Below are positions 16,811 through 25,779 of a stretch of 64,000 nucleotides of DNA, one piece after another. Position 1 is the stretch's first letter, and every line of letters starts with the position of its first letter. The notes under the pieces are model-generated. The model worked only from the letters and a program-made list of their open reading frames with translations, had not been told where the DNA came from and did no database searches. Both the position numbers and the translations under genes were made by a program. The DNA is taken from contig JAWMQP010000002.1 of the NCBI GenBank assembly GCA_033283335.1, positions 186,001-250,000 on the forward strand, read 5' to 3'. The DNA comes from Pseudomaricurvus sp033283335. GTDB taxonomy: Bacteria; Pseudomonadota; Gammaproteobacteria; Pseudomonadales; Cellvibrionaceae.

Positions 16811-18943
16811 TTACAGTTCATAGGAAACCGCCAGTCTCCAAGTCATTGGATCAGCCATGAAACGTGGTTGCACCAGGCTGAAACCAAAACCGGTAAACGC
16901 GTACTTTTCATCGGTCAGGTTTTTACCCGACAGGCTCACTTTCCAGTTTTCATAGCTGTAAGAGGCGTAGGCATCCACCAGGGTAACGGCTTCCACATGG
17001 CCAATTTCGGCGTTGTCGGCGGTGGAATAAAAATCATCCCGGCGATTGGCATTGGCGCCCAGTGACAAGGAACCCGGACCGACATCCACGCTAAAATCAA
17101 ATCCCAGTGCGAACTGATAATCAAAGACGTTGGTCATTTGATTGCCAAGCAGAGATCCTCCGGCAACACTGGTGTCCGTGAACTCACTGTTCTGGTACAC
17201 ACCATTGGCCCACAGGAACAGACTGTCTGACGCCTGGACGGATACTTCCAGCTCAACCCCTTTGTGCTCCGCGTCGTAGTTTTCGGTGATGAACACCCCT
17301 TCGGCAGTAACCGATTGCTGTTGCAGACTGCTGTATTCGTTAAAGAAACCAGAGATGTTGACTCGCAGTCTGTTATCCAGCCAGTCTGTTTTTGTGCCGA
17401 TTTCATAGGCATTGACTTCCTGCATATCGAACGGCAGGTTCAGTGAAGCCGCCGACGAGGCAAGGCTGTTGTAGCCACCGGATTTAAAACCTTCGGTATA
17501 GCTGGCATAAAACAGCAATTCATCGGATGCCTGATAGTCCAGTCCCAGTTTGGGTGTGAATTTGCTGAAGGTATCGTCGCGGTCAACAATTTCGTTGGCT
17601 ACCAGTGCATCAATTGATTTTTCATCTTCGGTATAACGACCGCCAACTGTCAGGGCCAAAGCGTCGGTCAGGTTGAAACTGACCTGGCCAAAGGCCGCGT
17701 AGCTGTCAGTAGTGACATCAAATGTGGTGTAAGAAGGCGTGAAGAAAATGGACGAGGAAATTTTCTGTGTGCCGGACTCGTGGAAATAATAGAGGCCAGC
17801 CACATAATTGATGAATCCGCTGGTAGAGTTGCCCGACAGTTGCAGTTCCTGAGTAAAACTTTCTTGATCGCTCAAGGCTTCACGCTGGTAGAGTTCGGTA
17901 TAGCCATCCATTGGAATGCCGAGTGCTGAATAAGCAACACCGCCAGAGAAGCCAGTGGCCCAGTCGTCTTCCAGTCGATTCCAGGAGGTAATGGAACTGA
18001 GTGTCATCAGTTCATTGATGTCCTTGGACAGATGCAGGCTAACGCCAAATTGCTCATCGGAGGTATAGGATTCGTAGGGCGAAACGACCCGATCGATTTT
18101 GCCTGAGGAGTAGGGCATCTTATCGTAGGGCAGACTCAGGCTGAATGGGTCTACGGAAGAAGCGTACAGGCCGTCACTGTCAAAGTCGGTATAAAAACCT
18201 TTAAGCCGTGCAGTATAGGTATCGGCTACGTAGTAGAGATCCGCTTGGAAGCCCTTGTACTTTTCTTCACCGACGTCTTTGCCGAGGCTGGTATTGTACT
18301 GACGTCCGCCGTCGCGTTCGCGCATCATGCCGGAGAAACCACCGCGCAGGCGACCACCCTCTGACAAGGGGCCGCTCACCGACAACTTATCGTACTTCTC
18401 ATTCCAGCTGCCAAAGCCGGCTTCGTTTTTAAACCGCAGTTCTTCGCCCGGCAGACGGGTAATGAATTTCAAGGCACCTGCTGAGCTGTTGCGGCCATAG
18501 AGCGTGCCCTGGGGACCACGCAGAACTTCTATGCGTTCAATGTCCAGGGATTCAATAAAAGAGGCAGCAGAGCGGGGTTGGTAAACATCATCAATATAAA
18601 CACCTACTTCCGCTTCAGAAGTAATGTTCGCCCCGTCACTGACACCGCCGCCGCGAATATAGGGACTGATGCCGGCGCTGCCACCGGTTACCGGACGAAT
18701 GATGACATTAGGTGCTACCTGGCTGATGTCCTTGGCGTTATCGATCTGGAACTTTTCGATACTGTCAGAGCTGAACGCCGTGATGGAAACCGGGGTGCTC
18801 TGGATATTCTCGGCTGTGCGCTGGGCGGTAACGACAATGTTTTCGATTTCCTGTGGCTTATTGCCCTGCTCTGCATGGACAGATGCCATCGGCATAAGTG
18901 TTAGCAAGGCTGAGCTTAACAGGCATTTCTTGTTGCGCTTCAT
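16811..18943 (-). CDS. TonB-dependent outer-membrane receptor (1)
   Basis: Outer-membrane active-transport porin, 710 aa. A cleavable signal peptide covers about residues 1-24 (LLSSALLTLMPMASVHA). A TonB-box-like ENIVVTAQR at about 33-41 is followed by the plug (QSTPVSITAFSSDSIEKF, VYIDDVYQPRSAASFIESLDIERIEVLRGPQGTLYGRNSSAGALKFITR) and a beta-barrel ending with aromatic-rich strands (WRLAVSYEL). It belongs to the catabolic TBDR type common in aromatic- and terpenoid-degrading Proteobacteria, rather than a classical siderophore receptor. TAAGGAG precedes ATG 18943. A strong Fnr-type box about 130 bp upstream, pointing at the gene, suggests co-regulation with the pathway genes. Substrate unknown. 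Confidence 0.93.
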   Translation of the reverse strand: MKRNKKCLLSSALLTLMPMASVHAEQGNKPQEIENIVVTAQRTAENIQSTPVSITAFSSDSIEKFQIDNAKDISQVAPNVIIRPVTGGSAGISPYIRGGGVSDGANITSEAEVGVYIDDVYQPRSAASFIESLDIERIEVLRGPQGTLYGRNSSAGALKFITRLPGEELRFKNEAGFGSWNEKYDKLSVSGPLSEGGRLRGGFSGMMRERDGGRQYNTSLGKDVGEEKYKGFQADLYYVADTYTARLKGFYTDFDSDGLYASSVDPFSLSLPYDKMPYSSGKIDRVVSPYESYTSDEQFGVSLHLSKDINELMTLSSITSWNRLEDDWATGFSGGVAYSALGIPMDGYTELYQREALSDQESFTQELQLSGNSTSGFINYVAGLYYFHESGTQKISSSIFFTPSYTTFDVTTDSYAAFGQVSFNLTDALALTVGGRYTEDEKSIDALVANEIVDRDDTFSKFTPKLGLDYQASDELLFYASYTEGFKSGGYNSLASSAASLNLPFDMQEVNAYEIGTKTDWLDNRLRVNISGFFNEYSSLQQQSVTAEGVFITENYDAEHKGVELEVSVQASDSLFLWANGVYQNSEFTDTSVAGGSLLGNQMTNVFDYQFALGFDFSVDVGPGSLSLGANANRRDDFYSTADNAEIGHVEAVTLVDAYASYSYENWKVSLSGKNLTDEKYAFTGFGFSLVQPRFMADPMTWRLAVSYEL

Positions 18944-19065
18944 TGTGTTTCTCCTTAACAGAATTGGCCCAGTTCCAAGCCTTGTGGAACTTATGGAGTG
19001 TGATTTGCTGCAGTGTAATTTGCGGTAGTGTAATTTGAGAGTATCGAGGTCCTTGAAATGGCTCT

Positions 19066-19079
19066 ATGATAATTATCAA
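19066..19079 (-). promoter_or_regulatory. Fnr-type box 2, before TonB receptor 1
   Basis: Read on the minus strand, TTGATAATTATCAT is followed by AG, with perfect inner palindrome TGATAATTATCA. A -10-like TACTCT (19043-19038, minus strand) lies at the same distance as in box 1 and is the same hexamer. It sits between the oxidase stop and the receptor start. Confidence 0.65.
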
Positions 19080-19103
19080 TCGGCTGTGGCCAGTTTCAGG
19101 GGC

Positions 19104-20708
19104 TTACAGCCCCAATCCTTCCGGCGAAAGTCGTGAGTCCGGATCGAGCGTCGATTTAATGCTTTTCACCAGTGTGCGAGCTTCCGGAGATAATCTGGAC
19201 GCGTAAGGGTATGCCTTGCCCAGTTGGAAGTTGGTGGCACCATGCTTGATAAACAGCGAGGTGAGATCGTTCTTTAACTGCTGGACGTAGGTTCGCGCCT
19301 CAAGGTTGGCCGGGTATTTGGGAAGTTTTTCCAGATACTCTGCAGGCACCACCTCAGTGTGGTAAACAGTGGTTTCATCAGGCCAGTACAGGGCTATCTC
19401 ATACAGGAATGCCGATGAGCCCACGGTGGCGAACATGCCGCCATACCAGATGCCTAACTTTTTCATGTCGTCAGCGCGTTCAGCGTAGAAGTCTTCCAAA
19501 GCGCTATGGAAAGCTTTGACCTGTGAGTGGGGCAAAATACCGTGTAGGGGAACCCAGCGTTCACCAGCTGGGCCCAGGGTATTGAAAAAGGGCGCAAATG
19601 GCATGCCGCGGACCACCGCTGGAACCGTGGCAGGAATTTCCCGCCCCAGGTCAAGATTCAACTGCCGCAAGCGGTGCAACCGGCTTTTGGCCTCGGCGTC
19701 GTGGACACCCTCAACAATATAATGGGTCATATAGGGTGATGACGAAATTTCCTTGCGCGCGGAAATTGCGGATTTGAGTAATTGCTTGATGCCATCAAAG
19801 TAAGACGGCGAGCTGGTCAGGATGGAAAGTGCGGTTTTGATCAACTCACCGGCCTTATCCTGACGGGCAATCTGTCCTTGGGAAAGAGCCCCATCAAGGG
19901 CAAAGTGGGAATCCTCAAGCCGCTCCATGGCAATGCGGCGCATGGACTCGTGCATGGATTCAAAATCCGCAAACGCAAAAGAAATGGTTCTGTGTGCGGG
20001 TCGACAGCGTAGCAACGGCAGGGTAATACGTGCTTTGATTCCCAAAGTTCCGCAATCACCGGTGAACAAGCCGGTTAAATCAGGGCCAAAGTGACGGGTA
20101 AACGGTGTGCTGCCGGCACTGGCCGAACCCGTTTGCAGCAGGCTGCCATCGGCAAGAATGATGTCCATGGACTGGGCCGATTGGGCAGAAATACCATAGC
20201 TGCCAGAACCGTGACTGATGGTATTCTGGGACATGGAGCCGCCAATGGTGGCCTTTAAGCCGGAAAAGGGCCCCCAGAATGGGGTTCTAAGGTCGCGCTT
20301 ATCCAGTTCTTCTTTCAGTTGAACCCAGGTGACACCGGCTTCGACGGTAACATAACCGTCTTCCTCATTGATCTCGGTGATCCGGTTTAACAGATTCAGG
20401 TCAATCAGTATCTGTTCTTGGCTGTTTGGCAGGTAGCCATCGGTGTAAGAGGCACCGCCGCCACGAATGCTGATCGCTACCCCTTGGTTGTGGCAACAGG
20501 CTGCCAGAGCCTGCAGCTGCTCCACGCTTTGTGGTCGGGCGACGGCGATTGGAACTTCCAGCTGGCGGTAGACGTCGGTGTAAAACTGTTCCCCGGCAGA
20601 TCCATAGTAAACGTGGTCTGCTCCAACAATGTCAGCAACCTGGCTTTTGATATCTGCGTCTGATGTTCTGTCTGGGCTGGTGCTGTCGGCAGTCTGTAAA
20701 TCGTTCAT
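19104..20708 (-). CDS. VAO/PCMH-family FAD-linked oxidase (1)
   Basis: Flavoprotein oxidase or dehydrogenase of the vanillyl-alcohol oxidase/4-cresol dehydrogenase type, 534 aa. The FAD-binding PCMH half has PIAVARPQSVEQLQALAACC, the pyrophosphate loop IRGGGASYTDGYLP, GVTWVQLKEEL, and GPFSGLKATIGGSMSQNT. The C-terminal substrate cap ends with LVKSIKSTLDPDSRLSPEGLGL, typical of the family. It is paralogous to the protein at 51013-52587, with shared RGGG-x-SYT-x-GYLP and HFGPDLTG motifs. Such enzymes oxidise para-alkyl phenols, alcohols or amines through a covalent flavin. The 5' leader has a triple 15-bp tandem repeat. Fnr-type boxes lie upstream and downstream of the gene. Confidence 0.88.
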   Translation of the reverse strand: MNDLQTADSTSPDRTSDADIKSQVADIVGADHVYYGSAGEQFYTDVYRQLEVPIAVARPQSVEQLQALAACCHNQGVAISIRGGGASYTDGYLPNSQEQILIDLNLLNRITEINEEDGYVTVEAGVTWVQLKEELDKRDLRTPFWGPFSGLKATIGGSMSQNTISHGSGSYGISAQSAQSMDIILADGSLLQTGSASAGSTPFTRHFGPDLTGLFTGDCGTLGIKARITLPLLRCRPAHRTISFAFADFESMHESMRRIAMERLEDSHFALDGALSQGQIARQDKAGELIKTALSILTSSPSYFDGIKQLLKSAISARKEISSSPYMTHYIVEGVHDAEAKSRLHRLRQLNLDLGREIPATVPAVVRGMPFAPFFNTLGPAGERWVPLHGILPHSQVKAFHSALEDFYAERADDMKKLGIWYGGMFATVGSSAFLYEIALYWPDETTVYHTEVVPAEYLEKLPKYPANLEARTYVQQLKNDLTSLFIKHGATNFQLGKAYPYASRLSPEARTLVKSIKSTLDPDSRLSPEGLGL

Positions 20709-20722
20709 TCTTCAAAAGCCTG

Positions 20723-20767
20723 TAGTTGAAACGGTATTAGTTGAAACGGTATTAGTTGAAACGGTTT
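20723..20767. repeat. Triple 15-bp tandem repeat in the leader of the oxidase gene
   Basis: Three back-to-back units of TAGTTGAAACGGTAT (the last ends TTT) occupy 20723-20737, 20738-20752 and 20753-20767, immediately before the start codon at 20708 on the minus strand. The first two are identical. The core CCGTTTCAA, in the direction of transcription, also appears upstream of TonB receptor 2. Confidence 0.85.
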
Positions 20768-20885
20768 TAAAACCTGGTTACGACAGTCGCTGAGACTGTA
20801 TCTGGAGCATGTCTGGAGAGCCTACGGCTAAAGAGTGGTACTCCAATGGACTGATTCAACATACTATCTGCTGCCCCGAGGGGCC

Positions 20886-20899
20886 TTGATAATTGTCAT
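20886..20899 (+). promoter_or_regulatory. Fnr-type box 3, between divergent flavoenzyme genes
   Basis: TTGATAATTGTCAT followed by GG. It lies in the divergent gap between the VAO-type oxidase (minus) and the ring hydroxylase (plus). Possible -10 hexamers are TAAGAT at 20926-20931 (plus) and TATGTT at 20863-20858 (minus), so it may act in either direction; the GG end points to the hydroxylase. Confidence 0.62.
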
Positions 20900-20995
20900 G
20901 GCCACAATTCTGGAAAACTGCAAACTAAGATCTCGACACAGAGCTTCCTGATCAAGGGATGGAAGTCATACGCTAACCAATAGTCGGGGCAAAAT

Positions 20996-22156
20996 ATGAA
21001 ATCTCTTAACATCGCAGTGGTAGGCGGTGGGATTGCAGGCATGACTGCAGTGCTGGCCTTAGTTAAACAAGGGCATCAGGTAAGTCTTTATGAAGCGGCC
21101 CCGGCCTGGGGAGATGTCGGGGCGGGGATCACGCTCTCGCCCAATGCCATGCGTGGTCTGGATTTTGTGGGGGTGGGGGAGGCCATCGCTGCCAGTGGTA
21201 TGGAACCTGTGACCCAGGAGGTCACCCACTGGGAAAACGCCAAGGTACTCCTCAAGGTTGATCGCTCTCACACCCGGGAACAATACCAGGCCGCCTATGT
21301 GTACATTCATCGGGCCGATCTGCATGAAATTCTAGTCAAGGCCGCTGAGCATGCTGGCGTCAAAATACATCTGGGTATGAAGGTCGCTGCGATTGATACC
21401 CAGCCTGACCAGCCCACGATCACGTTTGAGGATGGTAGCAGTGTCAGTGCTGATCTGGTGATTGGTGCCGACGGTCTTAAGTCTCAAGTCCGGCAGATGT
21501 TCGATCCCGTAGCACCTCACTTCACTGGACATGTCGCTTATCGGGCCCTGGCACCGGCTACTGAAGAAATCCAGCACCTGATCGATCAGCCCGGTATGCA
21601 CATCGGTCCAGGCAAAATGGTCGTGCGTTACCCCTTGCGCAAGGGCAACATTCTGAATCTGGTGTTTTTTGCCCGAGAGGAAGGTTGGACTGAAGACGGT
21701 TGGTCCATTCCTGCTGATCTGGACGAGTTACGTGAACGTTACGCGGGCTGGTGTCCTGATATACAAACCATGATTGCAGCGATCAAGCCGGGTACCGTAT
21801 TCAAGTGGGCGATCAATGCTCACAGTCCGCTGCCGTATTGGAACAAGGATGACAAAGTCACCCTGATTGGTGATGCGGCTCACGCCATGACGCCATTTTT
21901 AGGACAGGGTGCCGCAACCGGTATTGAAGACGCAGTCGTACTGGCCCGAGCTCTGGAAGACGCAGACACCATTGGCGAGGCAATTACCCGTTACCATGCA
22001 GCGCGGTTTGAGCGAACCACCTTTGTCCAGGCAGAATCCAATGCCAATGCCGATCGTTTGCAGGGCGAGGAAACCGAGATGTATGGCCTGGGTAACCTGC
22101 GTAATGAGGAAACTCTGGGGCTCTTCGCATACGACTGTACCACCACCCCGGTATAA
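20996..22156 (+). CDS. FAD-dependent monooxygenase, salicylate hydroxylase-like
   Basis: Class A ring hydroxylase, 386 aa, normal size for salicylate 1-hydroxylase and 3-hydroxybenzoate 6-hydroxylase relatives. Motifs are VVGGGIAGMTAVLAL at 7-21 (GxGxxG), GAGITLSPNAMRGLD, the DG motif VIGADGLKSQVR, and the GD motif VTLIGDAAHAMTPFLGQGAATGIEDA. These enzymes hydroxylate, often with decarboxylation, aromatic or pyridine acids using NADH and O2. It begins a plus-strand run with the transporter, iron alcohol dehydrogenase, C-C lyase and isochorismatase-fold amidase, which looks like a full lower pathway. 6-hydroxynicotinate monooxygenases are in the same family, so a pyridine-type acid is one option. 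Confidence 0.88.
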   Translation: MKSLNIAVVGGGIAGMTAVLALVKQGHQVSLYEAAPAWGDVGAGITLSPNAMRGLDFVGVGEAIAASGMEPVTQEVTHWENAKVLLKVDRSHTREQYQAAYVYIHRADLHEILVKAAEHAGVKIHLGMKVAAIDTQPDQPTITFEDGSSVSADLVIGADGLKSQVRQMFDPVAPHFTGHVAYRALAPATEEIQHLIDQPGMHIGPGKMVVRYPLRKGNILNLVFFAREEGWTEDGWSIPADLDELRERYAGWCPDIQTMIAAIKPGTVFKWAINAHSPLPYWNKDDKVTLIGDAAHAMTPFLGQGAATGIEDAVVLARALEDADTIGEAITRYHAARFERTTFVQAESNANADRLQGEETEMYGLGNLRNEETLGLFAYDCTTTPV

Positions 22157-22178
22157 CACCCGTAGAACACTCCTCCAC

Positions 22179-22204
22179 ACGGCACTCACTAGCGAGTGCC
22201 GTTT
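22179..22204 (+). terminator. Hairpin after the ring hydroxylase gene
   Basis: Perfect 9-bp stem ACGGCACTC/GAGTGCCGT with a 6-base loop and a very short T-run (TTT). Either a weak terminator or a partial attenuator before the transporter gene. Confidence 0.6.
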
Positions 22205-22254
22205 GCCCATGACAGTGGCCCTTTTCTAGCGGTCAGGATTTAAGGCAGATATTT

Positions 22255-23664
22255 ATGGACGCAATGACAGAGACAGTGGCAACGCCAACGTCGATCGACA
22301 AGCCTGAACAAGTTTCCAAAAAAACCATGATCATGTACGGGTTTGGTCAAATGGGTGCGCAGCTTTTCCGCGATGCCCCTGCAGCCCTGTTACCCCTGTT
22401 TATGACTACCATGCTGGGCGTATCCGCCTGGCTGGCTGGGATTGTGATTTTGATTCCCAAGCTGTGGGTGATTGTGTGTGATCCGATTATGGGGGCGGTT
22501 TCCGATCAACAGAAACCCAAACACGGGCGTCGGCCATTCCTGGCGGGAGGTGCTATCCTGACCAGTGTTTCCTTTGTCGCGTTGTTTTCGTTTTCGGAAT
22601 TTCCTTCTCCCTGGGTGGCTGCCATTGCTGTGGGGGTATTATTCTTTCTGGCTTCAACGGCATTTAGTGCATTTTCGGTGCCCTATCTGGCCGTAGCTTC
22701 TGAATTGTCTCCCGATCCTCATGAGCGCACCAAAGTTCTGGCTTTCCGCATGATTTTTGCGGTCATTGGTGTAGTTATGGGGGTAGGACTTGCCCAGCCA
22801 TTGGTGTTTATGTTGGGAGGGGACGCAGCAGCCTGGAGTATGATGGCACTTATTTTCGGCAGCATTTGCCTGATGGCAATGCTGGCTACCGCCTTTGGTG
22901 TTCCCAGAGACTATGGTCCCACTCAGGCCGCTGACCCGAAAAAGTTGGTGACCCGCTTTGGTAGTGTTTTGAAAAACAAACCATTTGTGATTCTGACAGG
23001 CACCTACTTGACCCAATCGATTGCCCAGGCGAGTGGCTACACGGTGGTGGGTTTTATTTTTCTCTACGCCGTTGGTGATATCAATTTGTTGCTGCCATTC
23101 ATACTGGTCATGGCCTCCGGTTCCATTCTCAGCCAGCCGCTGTGGTTGAAAATTTCCCGCCGGCTGGGTAAGGAACTGGCGTTCTGGATTGCGTGTATCG
23201 GCTGGGTCCTAGTGACGATCACCTGGTTGTTTATTGTTCCGGCTGATGATGTGTTGTTAACGCTGCCCTTGTGGGGAGACATGCCTACCGAGCATATGCT
23301 GGTGCTGTTCAGGGGCTTCATCATTGGCTGTACCAACGCCGGTTTCTCACTGTTGAGTTTCTCCATGCTGACCGACACCATTGAACAGCAAAAGATTGCT
23401 CATGGCAGTGTGGATGAAGGCTTGTTCTCGGGTGTTTTCTCCGCGATTGAAAAGCTGGGCTTTGCGGTTGGACCTGTAATTGCCGGCGTCGTCCTGAGCA
23501 TGAGTGGATTTGAATCTTCCACCGGTGGTGCTGTAGCCCAGGATGCACAAGCCATCAAGGGTATGGTATGGCTTTACTCGGTGATTCCTGCGGGAATTCT
23601 GCTACTGAGCCTGGCTATTTTTACCCAGTACAACAAAGCCATGCAGCAGCTGAAAAGTGTGTAA
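22255..23664 (+). CDS. MFS transporter, GPH (MelB-like) cation symporter family
   Basis: Inner-membrane symporter with about 12 predicted transmembrane segments, 469 aa. The conserved GPH-family region WVIVCDPIMGAVSDQQKPKHGRRPFLAGGA (loop 2-3) is clear. It also has VPYLAVASELSPDPHERTK, which is a GPH hallmark at the loop 4-5 position. GPH carriers move glycosides, pentosides or hexuronides, and also many non-sugar acids in catabolic clusters, with Na+ or H+. Sitting between a ring hydroxylase and an alcohol dehydrogenase, it probably imports the pathway substrate. The start may be ATG 22255 or 22264. Confidence 0.88.
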   Translation: MDAMTETVATPTSIDKPEQVSKKTMIMYGFGQMGAQLFRDAPAALLPLFMTTMLGVSAWLAGIVILIPKLWVIVCDPIMGAVSDQQKPKHGRRPFLAGGAILTSVSFVALFSFSEFPSPWVAAIAVGVLFFLASTAFSAFSVPYLAVASELSPDPHERTKVLAFRMIFAVIGVVMGVGLAQPLVFMLGGDAAAWSMMALIFGSICLMAMLATAFGVPRDYGPTQAADPKKLVTRFGSVLKNKPFVILTGTYLTQSIAQASGYTVVGFIFLYAVGDINLLLPFILVMASGSILSQPLWLKISRRLGKELAFWIACIGWVLVTITWLFIVPADDVLLTLPLWGDMPTEHMLVLFRGFIIGCTNAGFSLLSFSMLTDTIEQQKIAHGSVDEGLFSGVFSAIEKLGFAVGPVIAGVVLSMSGFESSTGGAVAQDAQAIKGMVWLYSVIPAGILLLSLAIFTQYNKAMQQLKSV

Positions 23665-23694
23665 GTGGTCCGCTAATATTGGAGAGCTGAGTCG

Positions 23695-24849
23695 TTGAAG
23701 AGTTTTGAATTTATTACGGCCAAAAAAATTGTTTGTCAGGTAGGCGCTGCCCAGCAGCTGGCCGACCATTGCCGTGATCTGGGTGTTAAGCGATTGATGC
23801 TGGTGACGGACCCAGGCCTGGTGAAAGCTGGACTGGTGGATGCGGTAGCAGGTCCCTTGCGCAATGCCGGCGTTGGTGTGGTGATTTACAGTGATATCCA
23901 GCCGGATCCTCCGGAAGCCGTTGTTACACAGGCCGCCGAATACGCCAACCGGGAATGTGTGGATGGCATTCTCGGTCTGGGAGGGGGCAGCAGCCTGGAT
24001 GTGGCCAAGCTTATTGCGGTGCTGGCTTATGCCAAACAGCCTTTGACTGAGATGTATGGCATTGACAATATCCGTGGTGGTCGATTGCCCTTGATCCTGA
24101 TACCCACTACCGCCGGTACCGGATCGGAAGTGACACCCATATCCATTATTACTACGGGAGCTACCACCAAATCCGGTGTCGTTGCTCAGCAATTATTGCC
24201 TGACATCGCGGTATTGGATGCGGCACTCACGGTTGGTCTGCCGGCGGCTGTCACAGCGGCGACGGGCATTGATGCCATGGTGCATGCCATTGAATCTTTT
24301 ACCAGCAAGGTTCATAAGAATACTTATTCGGATATGCTGGCTCGACAGGCGCTGACCCTGATGAGCAGCAATTTGCTGGAGGCTGTTGAGAGTGGCAGCA
24401 ATCTCGAGGCGCGTTCGAACATGTTACTTGGTGCCATGTTGGCGGGGCAGGCGTTTGCCAATGCTCCGGTTGCCGCCGTTCATGCACTGGCTTACCCTTT
24501 GGGTGGTAATTACCACATTCCCCATGGGTTAAGTAATTCCCTGGTTTTACCGCATGTGCTGCGTTTCAACCTGCCTGCTGCCAGTGATCTTTATGCTGAG
24601 CTTTTGCCGTATGTAACGCCTGGGAAATGTTCATCAAACAATGAGCAAGGCGCACTGTCGTTTATCAAGTATTTTGACGACCTGATCAGTCAGGTAAAAC
24701 TGCCCAAACAATTGCGAGAGCTTGATGTGCCGGAAGCAGATCTTGGTAAGCTCGCAGATGAAGCCATGCTTCAGCAACGGCTGCTAGTGAATAACCCTCG
24801 TTCCGTAAATCGGGAAGAGGCACTGTCTATCTATCAACAAGCATTTTAA
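23695..24849 (+). CDS. Iron-containing alcohol dehydrogenase
   Basis: NAD(P)H-linked group III dehydrogenase, 384 aa. The family fingerprint is present: GGGSSLDVAKLIAVLA (dinucleotide loop), IPTTAGTGSEVTPISI, and metal ligands in DAMVHAIESF and HALAYPLGGNYHIPHG (Asp and His residues). The start is TTG 23695 with GGAGAG upstream. The group includes alcohol dehydrogenases, lactaldehyde reductase and maleylacetate reductase; the HALAYPLGGNYHIPHG form is that of the alcohol/lactaldehyde branch, not the shorter maleylacetate reductases. It lies 30 nt after the transporter and 18 nt before the lyase gene, so it is in one operon. Likely substrate is a hydroxy or aldehyde intermediate. Confidence 0.9.
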   Translation: MKSFEFITAKKIVCQVGAAQQLADHCRDLGVKRLMLVTDPGLVKAGLVDAVAGPLRNAGVGVVIYSDIQPDPPEAVVTQAAEYANRECVDGILGLGGGSSLDVAKLIAVLAYAKQPLTEMYGIDNIRGGRLPLILIPTTAGTGSEVTPISIITTGATTKSGVVAQQLLPDIAVLDAALTVGLPAAVTAATGIDAMVHAIESFTSKVHKNTYSDMLARQALTLMSSNLLEAVESGSNLEARSNMLLGAMLAGQAFANAPVAAVHALAYPLGGNYHIPHGLSNSLVLPHVLRFNLPAASDLYAELLPYVTPGKCSSNNEQGALSFIKYFDDLISQVKLPKQLRELDVPEADLGKLADEAMLQQRLLVNNPRSVNREEALSIYQQAF

Positions 24850-24867
24850 ATTTATTGAGGTACTTCC

Positions 24868-25728
24868 ATGGCCAACCCCATTTTGCGTGAAAAACTTAAC
24901 CGAGGAGAATTTATTTTCGCTCCCGGTATCCAGGACATGATCACGGCCGTGCTTGCCAACAAGGTTGGCTTTGATGTGGTTTATGGCAGTGGCTACTGGT
25001 TAACCGCATCCGCTCATGGACTGCCGGATGCCGGTATCGCCAGCTATACGGAAATGCTCGATCGGATGAAAACCCTGGTCCGCACCAGTAACTCTGCGGT
25101 GATTGCCGATGCCGATACTGGCTTTGGTGGCTTGCTCAATGTGCATCATACCGTTCGTGGCTATGAGGCGGCGGGTGTCTCTGCCATTCAGATGGAAGAT
25201 CAGCAATTTCCCAAAAAGTGTGGCCATACCCCCAACCGTATTGTGATTCCGACCGAAGAGATGGTGGATAAGATTCGGGTCGCGGTTGATGCACGAACCG
25301 ATCCCAACCTGTTGATCATTGCCCGTACCGATGCCAGACAATCAGAAGGTCTGGAAGCATCCATTGCCCGGGCCGAGGCTTACCGTGAAGCAGGTGCGGA
25401 CATCCTGTTTATTGAAGCGCTGGAAAGTAAAGACGAGATGGTTACTGCCTGTGGCGAAGTTGACGCCCCCATGATGGCCAATATGTCCAACGGCGGTTCC
25501 ACGCCGATGCTCACCGTCGACGAAATGAAAGAGGTGGGTTATTCCGTAGCCATCGCGCCGTCATTAACCAGCCTGGCTGCAGCTCATGCGGTTGAAGCCG
25601 CGCTTATCGCGATGAAAGCCCAGGGCAGTCCTGAACCAGAGGGGATTCCGATCAACAACTTCAAGGAATTCTGCTCTTTGATCGGTTTTGAAGACGTGTG
25701 GGCATTTGATAAGAAGTGGGCCAAGTAA
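24868..25728 (+). CDS. Isocitrate lyase/PEP mutase-family C-C lyase
   Basis: Predicted Mg2+-dependent C-C bond lyase, 286 aa, the size of methylisocitrate and 2,3-dimethylmalate lyases. Seen: YGSGYWLTASAHGLPDAG, VIADADTGFG (metal Asp), QMEDQQFPKKCGH with the KKCGH loop carrying the catalytic Cys, and ARTDAR. The Cys loop separates true lyases from phosphonopyruvate mutases, which lack it. The family cleaves 2-hydroxy acids such as 2-methylisocitrate (to pyruvate and succinate) or 2,3-dimethylmalate (to pyruvate and propionate). With a LeuCD-type hydro-lyase in the same window, a dimethylmalate- or methylmalate-like route is possible but unproven. GAGG precedes ATG 24868. Confidence 0.85.
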   Translation: MANPILREKLNRGEFIFAPGIQDMITAVLANKVGFDVVYGSGYWLTASAHGLPDAGIASYTEMLDRMKTLVRTSNSAVIADADTGFGGLLNVHHTVRGYEAAGVSAIQMEDQQFPKKCGHTPNRIVIPTEEMVDKIRVAVDARTDPNLLIIARTDARQSEGLEASIARAEAYREAGADILFIEALESKDEMVTACGEVDAPMMANMSNGGSTPMLTVDEMKEVGYSVAIAPSLTSLAAAHAVEAALIAMKAQGSPEPEGIPINNFKEFCSLIGFEDVWAFDKKWAK

Positions 25729-25779
25729 GGTTGCTTACATTATCAATTAAATTGCTGCTGGATATATGAGAAACAAATT

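Noticed and set aside
20723..20767. CRISPR array
   Set aside because: Three 15-bp units without spacers and no cas genes nearby.
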